Positions 7,023-12,242 of a DNA stretch of 12,242 nucleotides are shown here, piece by piece. Below the pieces are notes generated by a model. It saw only the letters and a list, made by a program, of their open reading frames with translations. It searched no databases and was not told where the DNA came from. Each line of letters opens with the position of its first letter. Position 1 is the first letter of the stretch. The position numbers and the translations under genes are program-made. Source of the DNA: Paracoccaceae bacterium (GTDB lineage: Bacteria; Pseudomonadota; Alphaproteobacteria; Rhodobacterales; Rhodobacteraceae); assembly GCA_024742655.1 (NCBI GenBank), contig JANSYB010000020.1:1-12242 (forward strand), written 5' to 3'.

Positions 7023-7831
7023 CACCTTTGGTTTTCGTGCATGGCTTCATGGGCGGGGGTCAGCAATGGCAGGCGCAGTGCGACGCACTCGGCGCACAGT
7101 ATGATGTGATCGCGCTCGATCTGCCCGGGTATGGTCAGAATGCCCACCTTGCCGCCCCGACCAGCATCGCGGCCTTTGCCCGGTGGGCGCTCAACGATCT
7201 CAGCGCGCGCGGCATCGACCGGTTTCATCTTGTCGGTCATTCGATGGGCGGCATGATCGCTCAGGACATGACCGCGCAGGCCCCCGGGCGGGTCGATCGG
7301 CTGGTGTTGTACGGCACCGGGGCGACTGGGCTGCTGCCGGGCCGGTTCGAATCTATCGACGCCTCCAAGCGGCGCGCCAGTGCAGATGGCCCGCAGGCCA
7401 CGGCCCGGCGGATCGCGGCCACATGGTTTCTGGAATGCGAGGCCGCCGACGCCTATGAAGGCTGCGCAGCCATCGCCGAACGCAGCAGCCTGCAGGCGAT
7501 CCTGGCCGGGCTGGACGCGATGGAAACCTGGGACGGTCAGCCGAACCTCGCCGGGATCGGTGCGCGGACACTGGTGATCTGGGGCGATCACGATCGCACT
7601 TATCCGTGGCACCAGACGGAGTTGCTCTGGACCGCCATTCCCGGCGCCAGCCTTGCCGTGCTGCCCGATTGCGCCCATGCCGCGCATCTGGAAAAGCCCG
7701 AGCTGTTCAACCGCCTGCTGGGGGATTTCCTGGCCGCCGCGCATGAAACAGGGGCCACCCAACCGGCCCCCCGGGCCCATGCCGACCGTGCCGGGCCCCA
7801 CCCCATGACCGCGCCGCATGCCCGGTCTTGA
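7019..7831 (+). CDS. Alpha/beta hydrolase, translationally coupled to the ABC permease
   Basis: Soluble hydrolase of 270 residues with no signal peptide. The catalytic triad can be read directly: nucleophile S75 in GHSMGG, acid D192 in WGDHDRTYP, and H220 in PDCAHAAHLEKP. HGFMGG at 8-13 provides the oxyanion region. Residues 100-180 form the cap. The substrate is unknown; esterases, lactonases and C-C hydrolases share this fold. The ATG overlaps the permease stop (ATGA), so it is made with the transporter and plausibly acts on the imported compound or a derivative. The last 30 or so residues (after FLAAAHE) are rich in P, H, A and R and lie beyond the normal end of the fold; this stretch leads into the candidate promoter of the next gene. 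No separate ribosome site is needed if reinitiation occurs. Confidence 0.9.
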   Translation: MTPLVFVHGFMGGGQQWQAQCDALGAQYDVIALDLPGYGQNAHLAAPTSIAAFARWALNDLSARGIDRFHLVGHSMGGMIAQDMTAQAPGRVDRLVLYGTGATGLLPGRFESIDASKRRASADGPQATARRIAATWFLECEAADAYEGCAAIAERSSLQAILAGLDAMETWDGQPNLAGIGARTLVIWGDHDRTYPWHQTELLWTAIPGASLAVLPDCAHAAHLEKPELFNRLLGDFLAAAHETGATQPAPRAHADRAGPHPMTAPHARS

Positions 7832-7856
7832 TCCATGCCAGCGCCCGGCCTAGGCT
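7828..7856 (+). promoter_or_regulatory. Candidate promoter of the M24 hydrolase gene
   Basis: A -35-like TTGATC (7828-7833) overlaps the hydrolase stop codon, and a -10-like TAGGCT (7851-7856) follows after exactly 17 bases. Transcription would start near 7863, about 25 bases before the ATG at 7888. TAGGCT-type -10 boxes look common to me in this bacterial group. The gene may be transcribed both from here and by readthrough from the operon. Confidence 0.45.
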
Positions 7857-7887
7857 GACGCGGTTCAGGAACGCAAAGGCGGGGGAT

Positions 7888-9066
7888 ATGGACGCGCCTG
7901 CGATATCATCACGCGAATTCGCCGACCGTCGCGACCGGGCCGCCCGGATGGCCGATGCGCGTGGCCTGCAGGGATTGCTGGTGTGCTCGCGCGGCGGGGG
8001 CACGCTCGACCGCTACGGTGACGTGCTTTACCTGACGAACCACTACACCTCCTTTCCCTATACGCCTGACCTTCCGGGGGCATGGACGGGGCGCGCGCAT
8101 GGTTTCGTGATCCTGCGGGCGGATGGGGCGTTCAGGCTGATCACGGATGTGCCCAATGACGGCCGCATCGCCGCGCCGGACGAGGCCATTGCCTATACCG
8201 ATCTGGTGCTCGAGGGCGTGGTGCAGGCCTTGCAGGATCTGGGCATGGAGACGGGCAGCTTGGGCCTTGTGGGCGGCGACGTTCTGCCCGTGTCCGCATT
8301 TCGGCAGATCACGGGCGCCCTGCCCGGCCTCACCTTTCCCGATGCGCAGGATGTTCTGGCAAGCTTGCGCGCGGTCAAATCGCCTGCGGAAATTGTGCTT
8401 CTGCGACGCGCCTCCGAGCTGGGATCTCGCACGATCGAGGCGATGATGAAGGCCGCCCGTCCCGGCGCCACCCATGGCGAGGTCGTGGCGGCAGGTCAGG
8501 CCGTTCTGAACCCGGCGGGCGGGCAGCTATACAATTCTTTCATGGCGTCGGGGCGCGGCGGCGATGTCCCGGTCTTCAACCGCGCCGCTTTCCCAACGTG
8601 GGAGAATACCGCGCCGCTGGAAGACGGGCAGTGGATGCGGTTGGGTATCTCGGGCGTGCTGGATGGCTACATGTTCGACCTTGCTCGGTCCTGTGCCGTG
8701 GGCCGGCCCACGAACCGCCAGATCGAGCTGTTCGAGACCGCGATCGAGGTGATCGACGCGGGGATTGCCGCGGTGCGTCCCGGGGCCACCGCGTCTGACG
8801 TGGCCCATGCCGGGCTGGATGCGCAGGCGGCCCGCGGGTTTGCGAATTCGGGCGTGTTCAAGGCGCTTGGGCATGGTCTGGGCCTTGGCTGGGACAGCCC
8901 GTGGCTGGCGCCCAATGACACCACCGTTCTGGAACCCGGCATGGTTCTGTGCCTGGAGCGCACGATCCGCAGCGAGGACGGATACCTGGGCGATTTCGAG
9001 GAAACCGTGGTGGTGACCGAGACCGGCTGCGAGGTGATCACCGACGCGCGCAAACGGTTCTGGTAG
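7888..9066 (+). CDS. M24-family ('pita-bread') hydrolase with an incomplete metal site
   Basis: Cytoplasmic protein of 392 residues in the Xaa-Pro aminopeptidase / creatinase superfamily, with an N-terminal creatinase-type domain (about 10-155) and a catalytic domain (about 165-390). Aligned by eye to PepP, four of five metal ligands remain: D264 (YMFDLARS), H329 (GHG), E357 (CLER) and E371 (DFEE). The first aspartate is glycine (G253 in RLGISG), and the second active-site histidine is aspartate (D336). It may therefore be a mononuclear or metal-free hydrolase, as in the creatinase and ectoine hydrolase branches, rather than a true prolidase. I chose the ATG at 7888 with aaagg 8 bases upstream; the TTG at 7828 would overlap the candidate promoter. 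It lies 56 bases after the alpha/beta hydrolase on the same strand. An annotation as Xaa-Pro peptidase would be an over-call. Confidence 0.88.
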   Translation: MDAPAISSREFADRRDRAARMADARGLQGLLVCSRGGGTLDRYGDVLYLTNHYTSFPYTPDLPGAWTGRAHGFVILRADGAFRLITDVPNDGRIAAPDEAIAYTDLVLEGVVQALQDLGMETGSLGLVGGDVLPVSAFRQITGALPGLTFPDAQDVLASLRAVKSPAEIVLLRRASELGSRTIEAMMKAARPGATHGEVVAAGQAVLNPAGGQLYNSFMASGRGGDVPVFNRAAFPTWENTAPLEDGQWMRLGISGVLDGYMFDLARSCAVGRPTNRQIELFETAIEVIDAGIAAVRPGATASDVAHAGLDAQAARGFANSGVFKALGHGLGLGWDSPWLAPNDTTVLEPGMVLCLERTIRSEDGYLGDFEETVVVTETGCEVITDARKRFW

Positions 9067-9118
9067 CCGGGAAATGTGACGGCCCGGCCCGCCAGCGTCG
9101 GCAAATCGTCTCGATTTT
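9066..9118 (+). terminator. Possible weak transcription terminator after the M24 gene
   Basis: Two inverted repeats follow the stop codon. GCCGGG (9066-9071) / CCCGGC (9083-9088) forms a 6-bp GC stem with an 11-base loop and no T-run. AAATCG (9103-9108) / CGATTT (9112-9117) has a TCT loop and runs into four Ts, but the stem is weak. Neither is a classical intrinsic terminator; I list them because nothing stronger exists in the 132 bases before the next ORF. Confidence 0.22.
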
Positions 9119-9151
9119 GCGCCCTGTGCGCACCAAATCCGCCTTAATGAA

Positions 9152-9182
9152 TTGGCAAGTTCGACCTCGCAATGTGTGTAAA
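9152..9182 (+). promoter_or_regulatory. Weak candidate promoter of the small ORF at 9199
   Basis: TTGGCA (9152-9157) matches the -35 consensus at five of six bases, and TGTAAA (9177-9182) is a four-of-six -10 with a long 19-base spacer. Transcription would start about ten bases before the ATG at 9199, leaving a very short leader. The region is AT-richer than its surroundings. Confidence 0.25.
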
Positions 9183-9198
9183 ACCAAGCGAGGCAAGA

Positions 9199-9396
9199 AT
9201 GCTGGATCGTTTCCCCACGACATGCGGGCCCCGACATGCGCGCCTGTTCGAATTGCTGCGCCAACGCAACCTGGCCGAAATCGCGAGCAAGCGGCAGGCA
9301 AGGCCCGTGACACCGGGATCGTCCGATGAGTTTCAATTCCTCAAAAGGGCGGAAGCGTCTTTCGCACCCGAGCGCGCCTCGGTCGCGATCCTCTGA
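9199..9396 (+). CDS. Small hypothetical protein (65 residues)
   Basis: Unrecognised short ORF beginning MLDRFPTTCG. An upstream gagg (9190-9193), five bases before the ATG, favours this start over the in-frame ATG at 9172, which has no ribosome site. The product has no signal peptide or membrane segment. It is basic in the first half (HARLFELLRQRNLAEIASKRQARP), likely helical there, and has one cysteine. It fills the gap between the M24 gene and rlmE, and its stop is three bases from the convergent rlmE stop. Reasons to believe it: the ribosome site and a nearby promoter-like sequence. Reasons for doubt: no known relatives, and GC-rich DNA easily yields open frames of this length. I assign no function. 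Confidence 0.4.
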   Translation: MLDRFPTTCGPRHARLFELLRQRNLAEIASKRQARPVTPGSSDEFQFLKRAEASFAPERASVAIL

Positions 9397-9399
9397 CCG

Positions 9400-10116
9400 T
9401 CACCCGCGAAAGCCGGTGGCGACGACGAATTTTTCCGAACTGTCGGCCCGCGAGGCCGGCGGCTTGACGTTGGCGACTTTTGCGAAACGCTGTTTGAGCA
9501 GTTTTTGCAGATCGCCCTCGGCCCCCCCCGCCAGAACCTTGGACACGAAGGTGCCACCCTCGTCCAGCACGTCGAAGGCCAGATAGGCGGCCGCCTCGCA
9601 CAGCGCGATGATGCGCAGGTGATCGGTCTGCTTGTGGCCGGAACTGGACGCGGCCATATCCGACATCACAACATCCGCGCGCCCGCCCAGCCACGCCTTG
9701 ACCTGATCATCGGCGCCGTCTTCCATGAAATCGAGCTGATGGATCTCGCAGCCCGCGATCGGCTCCACCTCCTGCAGATCGACCCCCAGGATACGGCCCA
9801 CGGCCTTGCCCTGTTTTTCGCCCAGGGCGTTGACCCGCGGCACCGCCACCTGGCACCAGCCGCCGGGCGCACAGCCCAGATCGACCACCCGCGCGCCGGG
9901 CACCAGGAACCGGAACCTGTCGTCCAGTTCCATGATCTTGTAGGCCGCCCTGCCACGATAGCCCTCGGCCTGCGCGCGCTTGACATAAGGGTCGTTCAGC
10001 TGCCGCTGCAACCACCGCGTGGAACTCAGCTTGCGGCCCCGCGCGGTCTTGACCTTGACCGTCAGGTCGCGCTGACCGCGCCCGGATGTGTTCTTGCCCG
10101 TCGGTTTCTTCGTCAT
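9400..10116 (-). CDS. rlmE: 23S rRNA (uridine-2552 2'-O) methyltransferase RlmE (FtsJ/RrmJ)
   Basis: SAM-dependent enzyme that methylates the 2'-O of U2552 in the A-loop of 23S rRNA during late 50S assembly. All four catalytic residues of the RlmE K-D-K-E set are visible: K60 (GRAAYK), D153 (VMSDMA), K193 (FVSKVLAGG) and E228 (SSEKFVV). The SAM loop DLGCAPGGW is at 79-87. The 238 residues are longer than E. coli RlmE because of a basic N-terminal tail of about 22 extra residues ([14 protein letters not shown]), plausibly RNA-binding. The start ATG shares its A with the TGA stop of the upstream phosphatase gene (TGATG), so translation is coupled. Identification is strong. Confidence 0.95.
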   Translation of the reverse strand: MTKKPTGKNTSGRGQRDLTVKVKTARGRKLSSTRWLQRQLNDPYVKRAQAEGYRGRAAYKIMELDDRFRFLVPGARVVDLGCAPGGWCQVAVPRVNALGEKQGKAVGRILGVDLQEVEPIAGCEIHQLDFMEDGADDQVKAWLGGRADVVMSDMAASSSGHKQTDHLRIIALCEAAAYLAFDVLDEGGTFVSKVLAGGAEGDLQKLLKQRFAKVANVKPPASRADSSEKFVVATGFRG

Positions 10117-11228
10117 CAGTCTTTTGTCCCCTCAAGCACGCCATCCGCCGCCATCTGGGCATAGAGCATCCCCTCGCGCAGCCCGCGATCCGCGACCGAC
10201 AGCCGGTCGGTGGGCCAGCATCGCAGCAACGCCTGCAGGATCGCCGCACCCGACATGATCAGCGCCTGCCGGTCCAGGCCGATGCGCGGATCGCGCCGCC
10301 GCCCGGCTGGCCCCATGGCAAGATATTCACGGATCACCTTGTCGATCTGTTCGGAGGTCATCCGCAGCCCGTCGACCTTGTTGCGATCATATCGTTTCAA
10401 CCCCAGATGGCTGGCCGCAACCGTCGTGACCGTCCCCGAGGTGCCCACGATCTGGAACCCGTCGCGGGGCGGCTCATCCTTGTAGGGGGCGAACTCGGCC
10501 AGGTTTTCCTCGAAGAACCAGCTCATCAGAGCAAAGCGCGCGGCGTCGTCCTCGACATCGCGGAACTGATCGCGCAGCGGGGCCACGCCGAGCGGCACAC
10601 TGATCCAGTCCACGACGCGCGCGGCGGGCTGTCCGTCATCGGCGGCATGAAACCCGCCATGCATCCGCATGATCGAACGCGCCCTGTCACGGCGCGGCAC
10701 GCCCGTCAGGTCGATCCAGACCAGCTCGGTCGACCCGCCCCCGATATCCACCACCAGAAGTTGCTGTGTCTTCTTGCTGACCAGCGGGGCACAGGACACC
10801 ACCGCCAGTTGCGCCTCCTGCTGGGGATCGATGATCTCAAGGCTCAGCCCGGTTTCGCGCTTGACCCGCGCCATGAAATCCGCGCCGTTGCGCGCCCGCC
10901 GACAGGCCTCTGTCGCCACCAGTCGCATCTTGGTGACCTTGTGGCGCTTGAGTTTCTGCTGACAGACGCGCAGCGCTTGGATGGTTCGGAAAATCGACGC
11001 GCGCGACAGGCGCCCCGATTTCTCCAGCCCGGAGCCAAGCTGCACGGATTTGGAAAAGCTGTCCACGACTTTGAACTGGTCGCCGTCCGGTCGGGCGATC
11101 AGCATACGACAACTATTTGTGCCCAGATCCAGCGCCGCGTAAAGCGGGGCGGAGTCGGGCGGATTCAGTGCGGGGCTTTCAACCTTTTTCGGGACCGCGC
11201 CCGCACTTACGGGACGCTTGGGCGCCAT
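10116..11228 (-). CDS. Exopolyphosphatase / guanosine pentaphosphatase family protein (Ppx/GppA)
   Basis: Cytoplasmic ASKHA-fold phosphatase of 370 residues that removes terminal phosphate from polyphosphate and/or pppGpp; which substrate dominates cannot be told from sequence. The phosphate-binding loops are clear: DLGTNS at 34-39, DIGGGSTEL at 161-169, and a later GTSGTVTT. The segment that in E. coli Ppx reads GNEEAR is PQQEAQ at 135-140, keeping E138. The protein is shorter than E. coli Ppx (about 510 residues) and lacks its C-terminal HD-like domain, as in many alphaproteobacteria. I chose the ATG at 11228, with GGAGG upstream, over the GTG at 11270, which lies upstream of the candidate transcription start. 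It is the first gene of a two-gene operon with rlmE, an arrangement I recall as common in this group. Confidence 0.92.
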   Translation of the reverse strand: MAPKRPVSAGAVPKKVESPALNPPDSAPLYAALDLGTNSCRMLIARPDGDQFKVVDSFSKSVQLGSGLEKSGRLSRASIFRTIQALRVCQQKLKRHKVTKMRLVATEACRRARNGADFMARVKRETGLSLEIIDPQQEAQLAVVSCAPLVSKKTQQLLVVDIGGGSTELVWIDLTGVPRRDRARSIMRMHGGFHAADDGQPAARVVDWISVPLGVAPLRDQFRDVEDDAARFALMSWFFEENLAEFAPYKDEPPRDGFQIVGTSGTVTTVAASHLGLKRYDRNKVDGLRMTSEQIDKVIREYLAMGPAGRRRDPRIGLDRQALIMSGAAILQALLRCWPTDRLSVADRGLREGMLYAQMAADGVLEGTKD

Positions 11229-11259
11229 CACTCCACGCCCTCCATTTCGAGTTGACCCA

Positions 11260-11288
11260 AAGGTAGTCACTCATACCGGCCCGCGCAA
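11260..11288 (-). promoter_or_regulatory. Candidate promoter of the ppx/gppA-rlmE operon
   Basis: Read on the minus strand, TTGCGC (11283-11288) and TACCTT (11260-11265) are separated by exactly 17 bases. The predicted start near 11253 gives a 25-base leader to the ATG at 11228 and excludes the upstream GTG at 11270 as a start codon. Both hexamers are only moderate matches to the consensus. Confidence 0.42.
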
Positions 11289-11362
11289 GCGTTCAGAGCG
11301 GCACATGATGATCTTGAATCATTTTCCGGACACGCCATGTGGCCCAACAGGCGGCGGGGCGC

Positions 11363-11368
11363 TATGCT
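11363..11368 (+). promoter_or_regulatory. Weak -10-like element upstream of the PF13769-type gene
   Basis: TATGCT (11363-11368) matches the -10 consensus at four of six bases and follows a GC-rich stretch. No acceptable -35 lies 16-19 bases upstream. If used, the transcript would begin near 11375 and carry an untranslated leader of about 90 bases. It is listed as the best candidate in the divergent gap only. Confidence 0.22.
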
Positions 11369-11394
11369 CGGACGTCGCATGATGTCGTCGTTCT

Positions 11395-11436
11395 GTCGAA
11401 AACCGACGCCGGAAATACCGGCCTCTGCTTTACAGA
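11395..11436 (+). other. Three adjacent small hairpins in the leader of the one-carbon gene pair
   Basis: Three back-to-back inverted repeats, each with a five-base loop: GTCG-aaaac-CGAC (11395-11407), GCCGG-aaata-CCGGC (11408-11422) and TCTG-cttta-CAGA (11424-11436). They end 14 bases before the ribosome site (agagga, 11451-11456). The regular loop size and contiguity are suggestive, but stems of 4-5 bp occur by chance. I cannot match the set to a known riboswitch class. Confidence 0.3.
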
Positions 11437-11463
11437 AGGGCCAACGAGAAAGAGGAATCACTC

Positions 11464-11760
11464 ATGGTTGACGTAACTATCGTCTACTGGCGCGATATTC
11501 CGGCCCAGGTGATCGTGGGCAAGGGCCGTCGCGGCGCCAAGAAGCCGCTGCCCGAACGGTTCGAGCAGGCGATTGACCGTGCGGCGATGAAAGTTGGCGC
11601 GCAGGATACCGATGCCTATCTCGCGGAATGGCGCAAGGCCGCGCCTTATCCGGTCGAGGGCGAGGCCGCCGAGGTGGCCGAGGCCGAGGCCGCGCGGCTT
11701 GATGCGGAATATGATCAGGACCGCATCAAGGCCCTGATCGCGAATGATGGCTGGGCATGA
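11464..11760 (+). CDS. Small 'virulence factor' domain protein (PF13769-type)
   Basis: Cytoplasmic protein of 98 residues. The first half (VDVTIVYWRDIPAQVIVGKG, then LPERFEQAIDRAAM) is the conserved core of the family named 'virulence factor' in Pfam, a name that does not describe a proven function. The second half is an acidic alanine/glutamate-rich stretch (EGEAAEVAEAEAARLDAEYD) ending in DRIKALIANDGWA. A good ribosome site (agagga, 11451-11456) lies 7 bases before the ATG. The MetF-like gene follows after 26 bases, so the two are probably one operon. From memory, this pair heads clusters in Rhodobacterales with corrinoid methyltransferase and reactivase-like genes, so a role linked to methyl transfer is more likely than virulence. 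That is inference. Confidence 0.82.
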   Translation: MVDVTIVYWRDIPAQVIVGKGRRGAKKPLPERFEQAIDRAAMKVGAQDTDAYLAEWRKAAPYPVEGEAAEVAEAEAARLDAEYDQDRIKALIANDGWA

Positions 11761-11786
11761 CGCCCGGATCTTTTTGGGAGGCCGCA

Positions 11787-12242
11787 ATGGCTTTGTTGAA
11801 CTTCAAGAAGCGTGAGAAATCCGCCGAGGCACGCACGGTTAATCCCGAGCTGGAGGCGTTTCTTCAGGGCTATTCGATCGAGGTGATGCCGCGCACCGCC
11901 GAAAAGGTCGAGGATTTCCGCGAATTGCTGCCCGCCGGCACCCGCGTCTACATCGCCCATATCGAGGGCACGCCGATTGCCGACATGGTCGCCACCGCCA
12001 AGCGGCTTGCCGACGAAGGGTATCCGGTGATGCCGCACTTTCCGGCCCGAATCATCAAGGATCAGGCCACGCTGGCCGACTGGATCGCCCGCTACCAGGG
12101 TGAGGCGGGCGTCGATCAGGCGCTTCTGCTGGCCGGGGGTGTGGAAAAACCGCATGGCGATTTCCATTGCTCGATGCAACTGATGGAAACCGGCGAGTTC
12201 GACAAGGCGGGCTTCAAGCGCCTGCATGTCGCCGGCCACCCC
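11787..12242 (+). CDS. Methylenetetrahydrofolate reductase-like protein (3' end outside the window)
   Basis: The frame is open to the right edge, giving the first 152 residues. A strong GGGAGG (11776-11781) sits five bases before the ATG. The segment YSIEVMPRT puts E32 where MetF enzymes have the catalytic glutamate of SFEFFP. Later blocks (AHIEGTPIADMVATAKRL, PHFPARII) fit the MetF TIM barrel. The family's RGD-type loop, carrying Asp120 in E. coli, seems to read AGG at 116-118, so the flavin/folate site may differ from housekeeping MetF. It follows the PF13769-type gene and is likely cotranscribed. Probable role: interconversion of methylene- and methyl-tetrahydrofolate in catabolic one-carbon metabolism (for example methyl groups from betaines or methylamines) rather than methionine synthesis. 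The catabolic assignment is inference from context. Confidence 0.82.
   Translation, partial: MALLNFKKREKSAEARTVNPELEAFLQGYSIEVMPRTAEKVEDFRELLPAGTRVYIAHIEGTPIADMVATAKRLADEGYPVMPHFPARIIKDQATLADWIARYQGEAGVDQALLLAGGVEKPHGDFHCSMQLMETGEFDKAGFKRLHVAGHP

Noticed and set aside
5865..7819. Two long minus-strand open frames (386 and 419 codons) opposite the permease and hydrolase
   Set aside because: Products are low-complexity, rich in H, R, Q, G and P, with no domains; the plus-strand genes have clear motifs and coupled starts.
7888..9066. M24 protein as DMSP lyase DddP, also an M24 member found in roseobacters
   Set aside because: The remembered DddP motifs (long N-terminal extension, SFDTDLIGAYG metal segment, MHGVGLCDEW) are absent; size and active-site residues differ.
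10086..11255. 389-codon plus-strand frame opposite the Ppx/GppA gene
   Set aside because: Complementary shadow of a confidently identified gene; no ribosome site or domain.
11302..11341. CACATG-N28-CATGTG inverted repeat, and the ATGAT-CTTGA-ATCAT stem inside it, in the divergent gap
   Set aside because: CATG is self-complementary, the arms are short and widely spaced, and the inner stem is weak; too likely to be chance to annotate as an operator or terminator.

Overview
The window is GC-rich, densely packed DNA that looks like a chromosome of a marine Rhodobacterales (Roseobacter-type) alphaproteobacterium. The evidence is codon use, the ppx-rlmE pair, the SulP-universal stress protein pair, and a small 'virulence factor' gene directly before a methylenetetrahydrofolate-reductase-like gene. 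I see no mobile element, CRISPR array, rRNA or tRNA.

Layout, left to right. (1) Positions 2-2281: the 3' part of a SulP anion transporter with a STAS domain, followed after 15 bases by a two-domain universal stress protein. (2) Positions 2292-3176, minus strand: a HypT-like LysR regulator, convergent with the previous pair and divergent from the next operon. The 207-base divergent region is relatively AT-rich and holds candidate promoters, a palindromic operator candidate and a structured leader. (3) Positions 3384-7831: a tight operon for a ProX/ProV/ProW-type quaternary-ammonium (glycine betaine-like) ABC importer. It runs binding protein, two hairpins, ATPase, an unusual long permease, then an alpha/beta hydrolase, with ATGA overlaps at the last two junctions. 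(4) Positions 7888-9066: an M24 ('pita-bread') hydrolase with an incomplete metal site, behind its own candidate promoter that overlaps the end of the hydrolase gene. (5) Positions 9199-9396: a small unrecognised ORF, convergent with (6), positions 9400-11228 on the minus strand, where a Ppx/GppA phosphatase gene and the 23S rRNA 2'-O-methyltransferase gene rlmE overlap by one base. (7) Positions 11464-12242: a small PF13769-type protein and the 5' part of a MetF-like gene, probably the beginning of a one-carbon / corrinoid methyl-transfer cluster that continues past the window.

Working model, inferred from arrangement: the LysR protein controls uptake of a betaine-like compound, and the coupled hydrolase plus the atypical M24 enzyme may process an imported conjugate. 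The neighbouring one-carbon genes would suit demethylation of N-methylated compounds, but nothing in the sequence proves that link. The least ordinary items are the permease, with its DUF2628-like domain and a coiled coil between two membrane segments, and the M24 protein, which lacks one of the five metal ligands.
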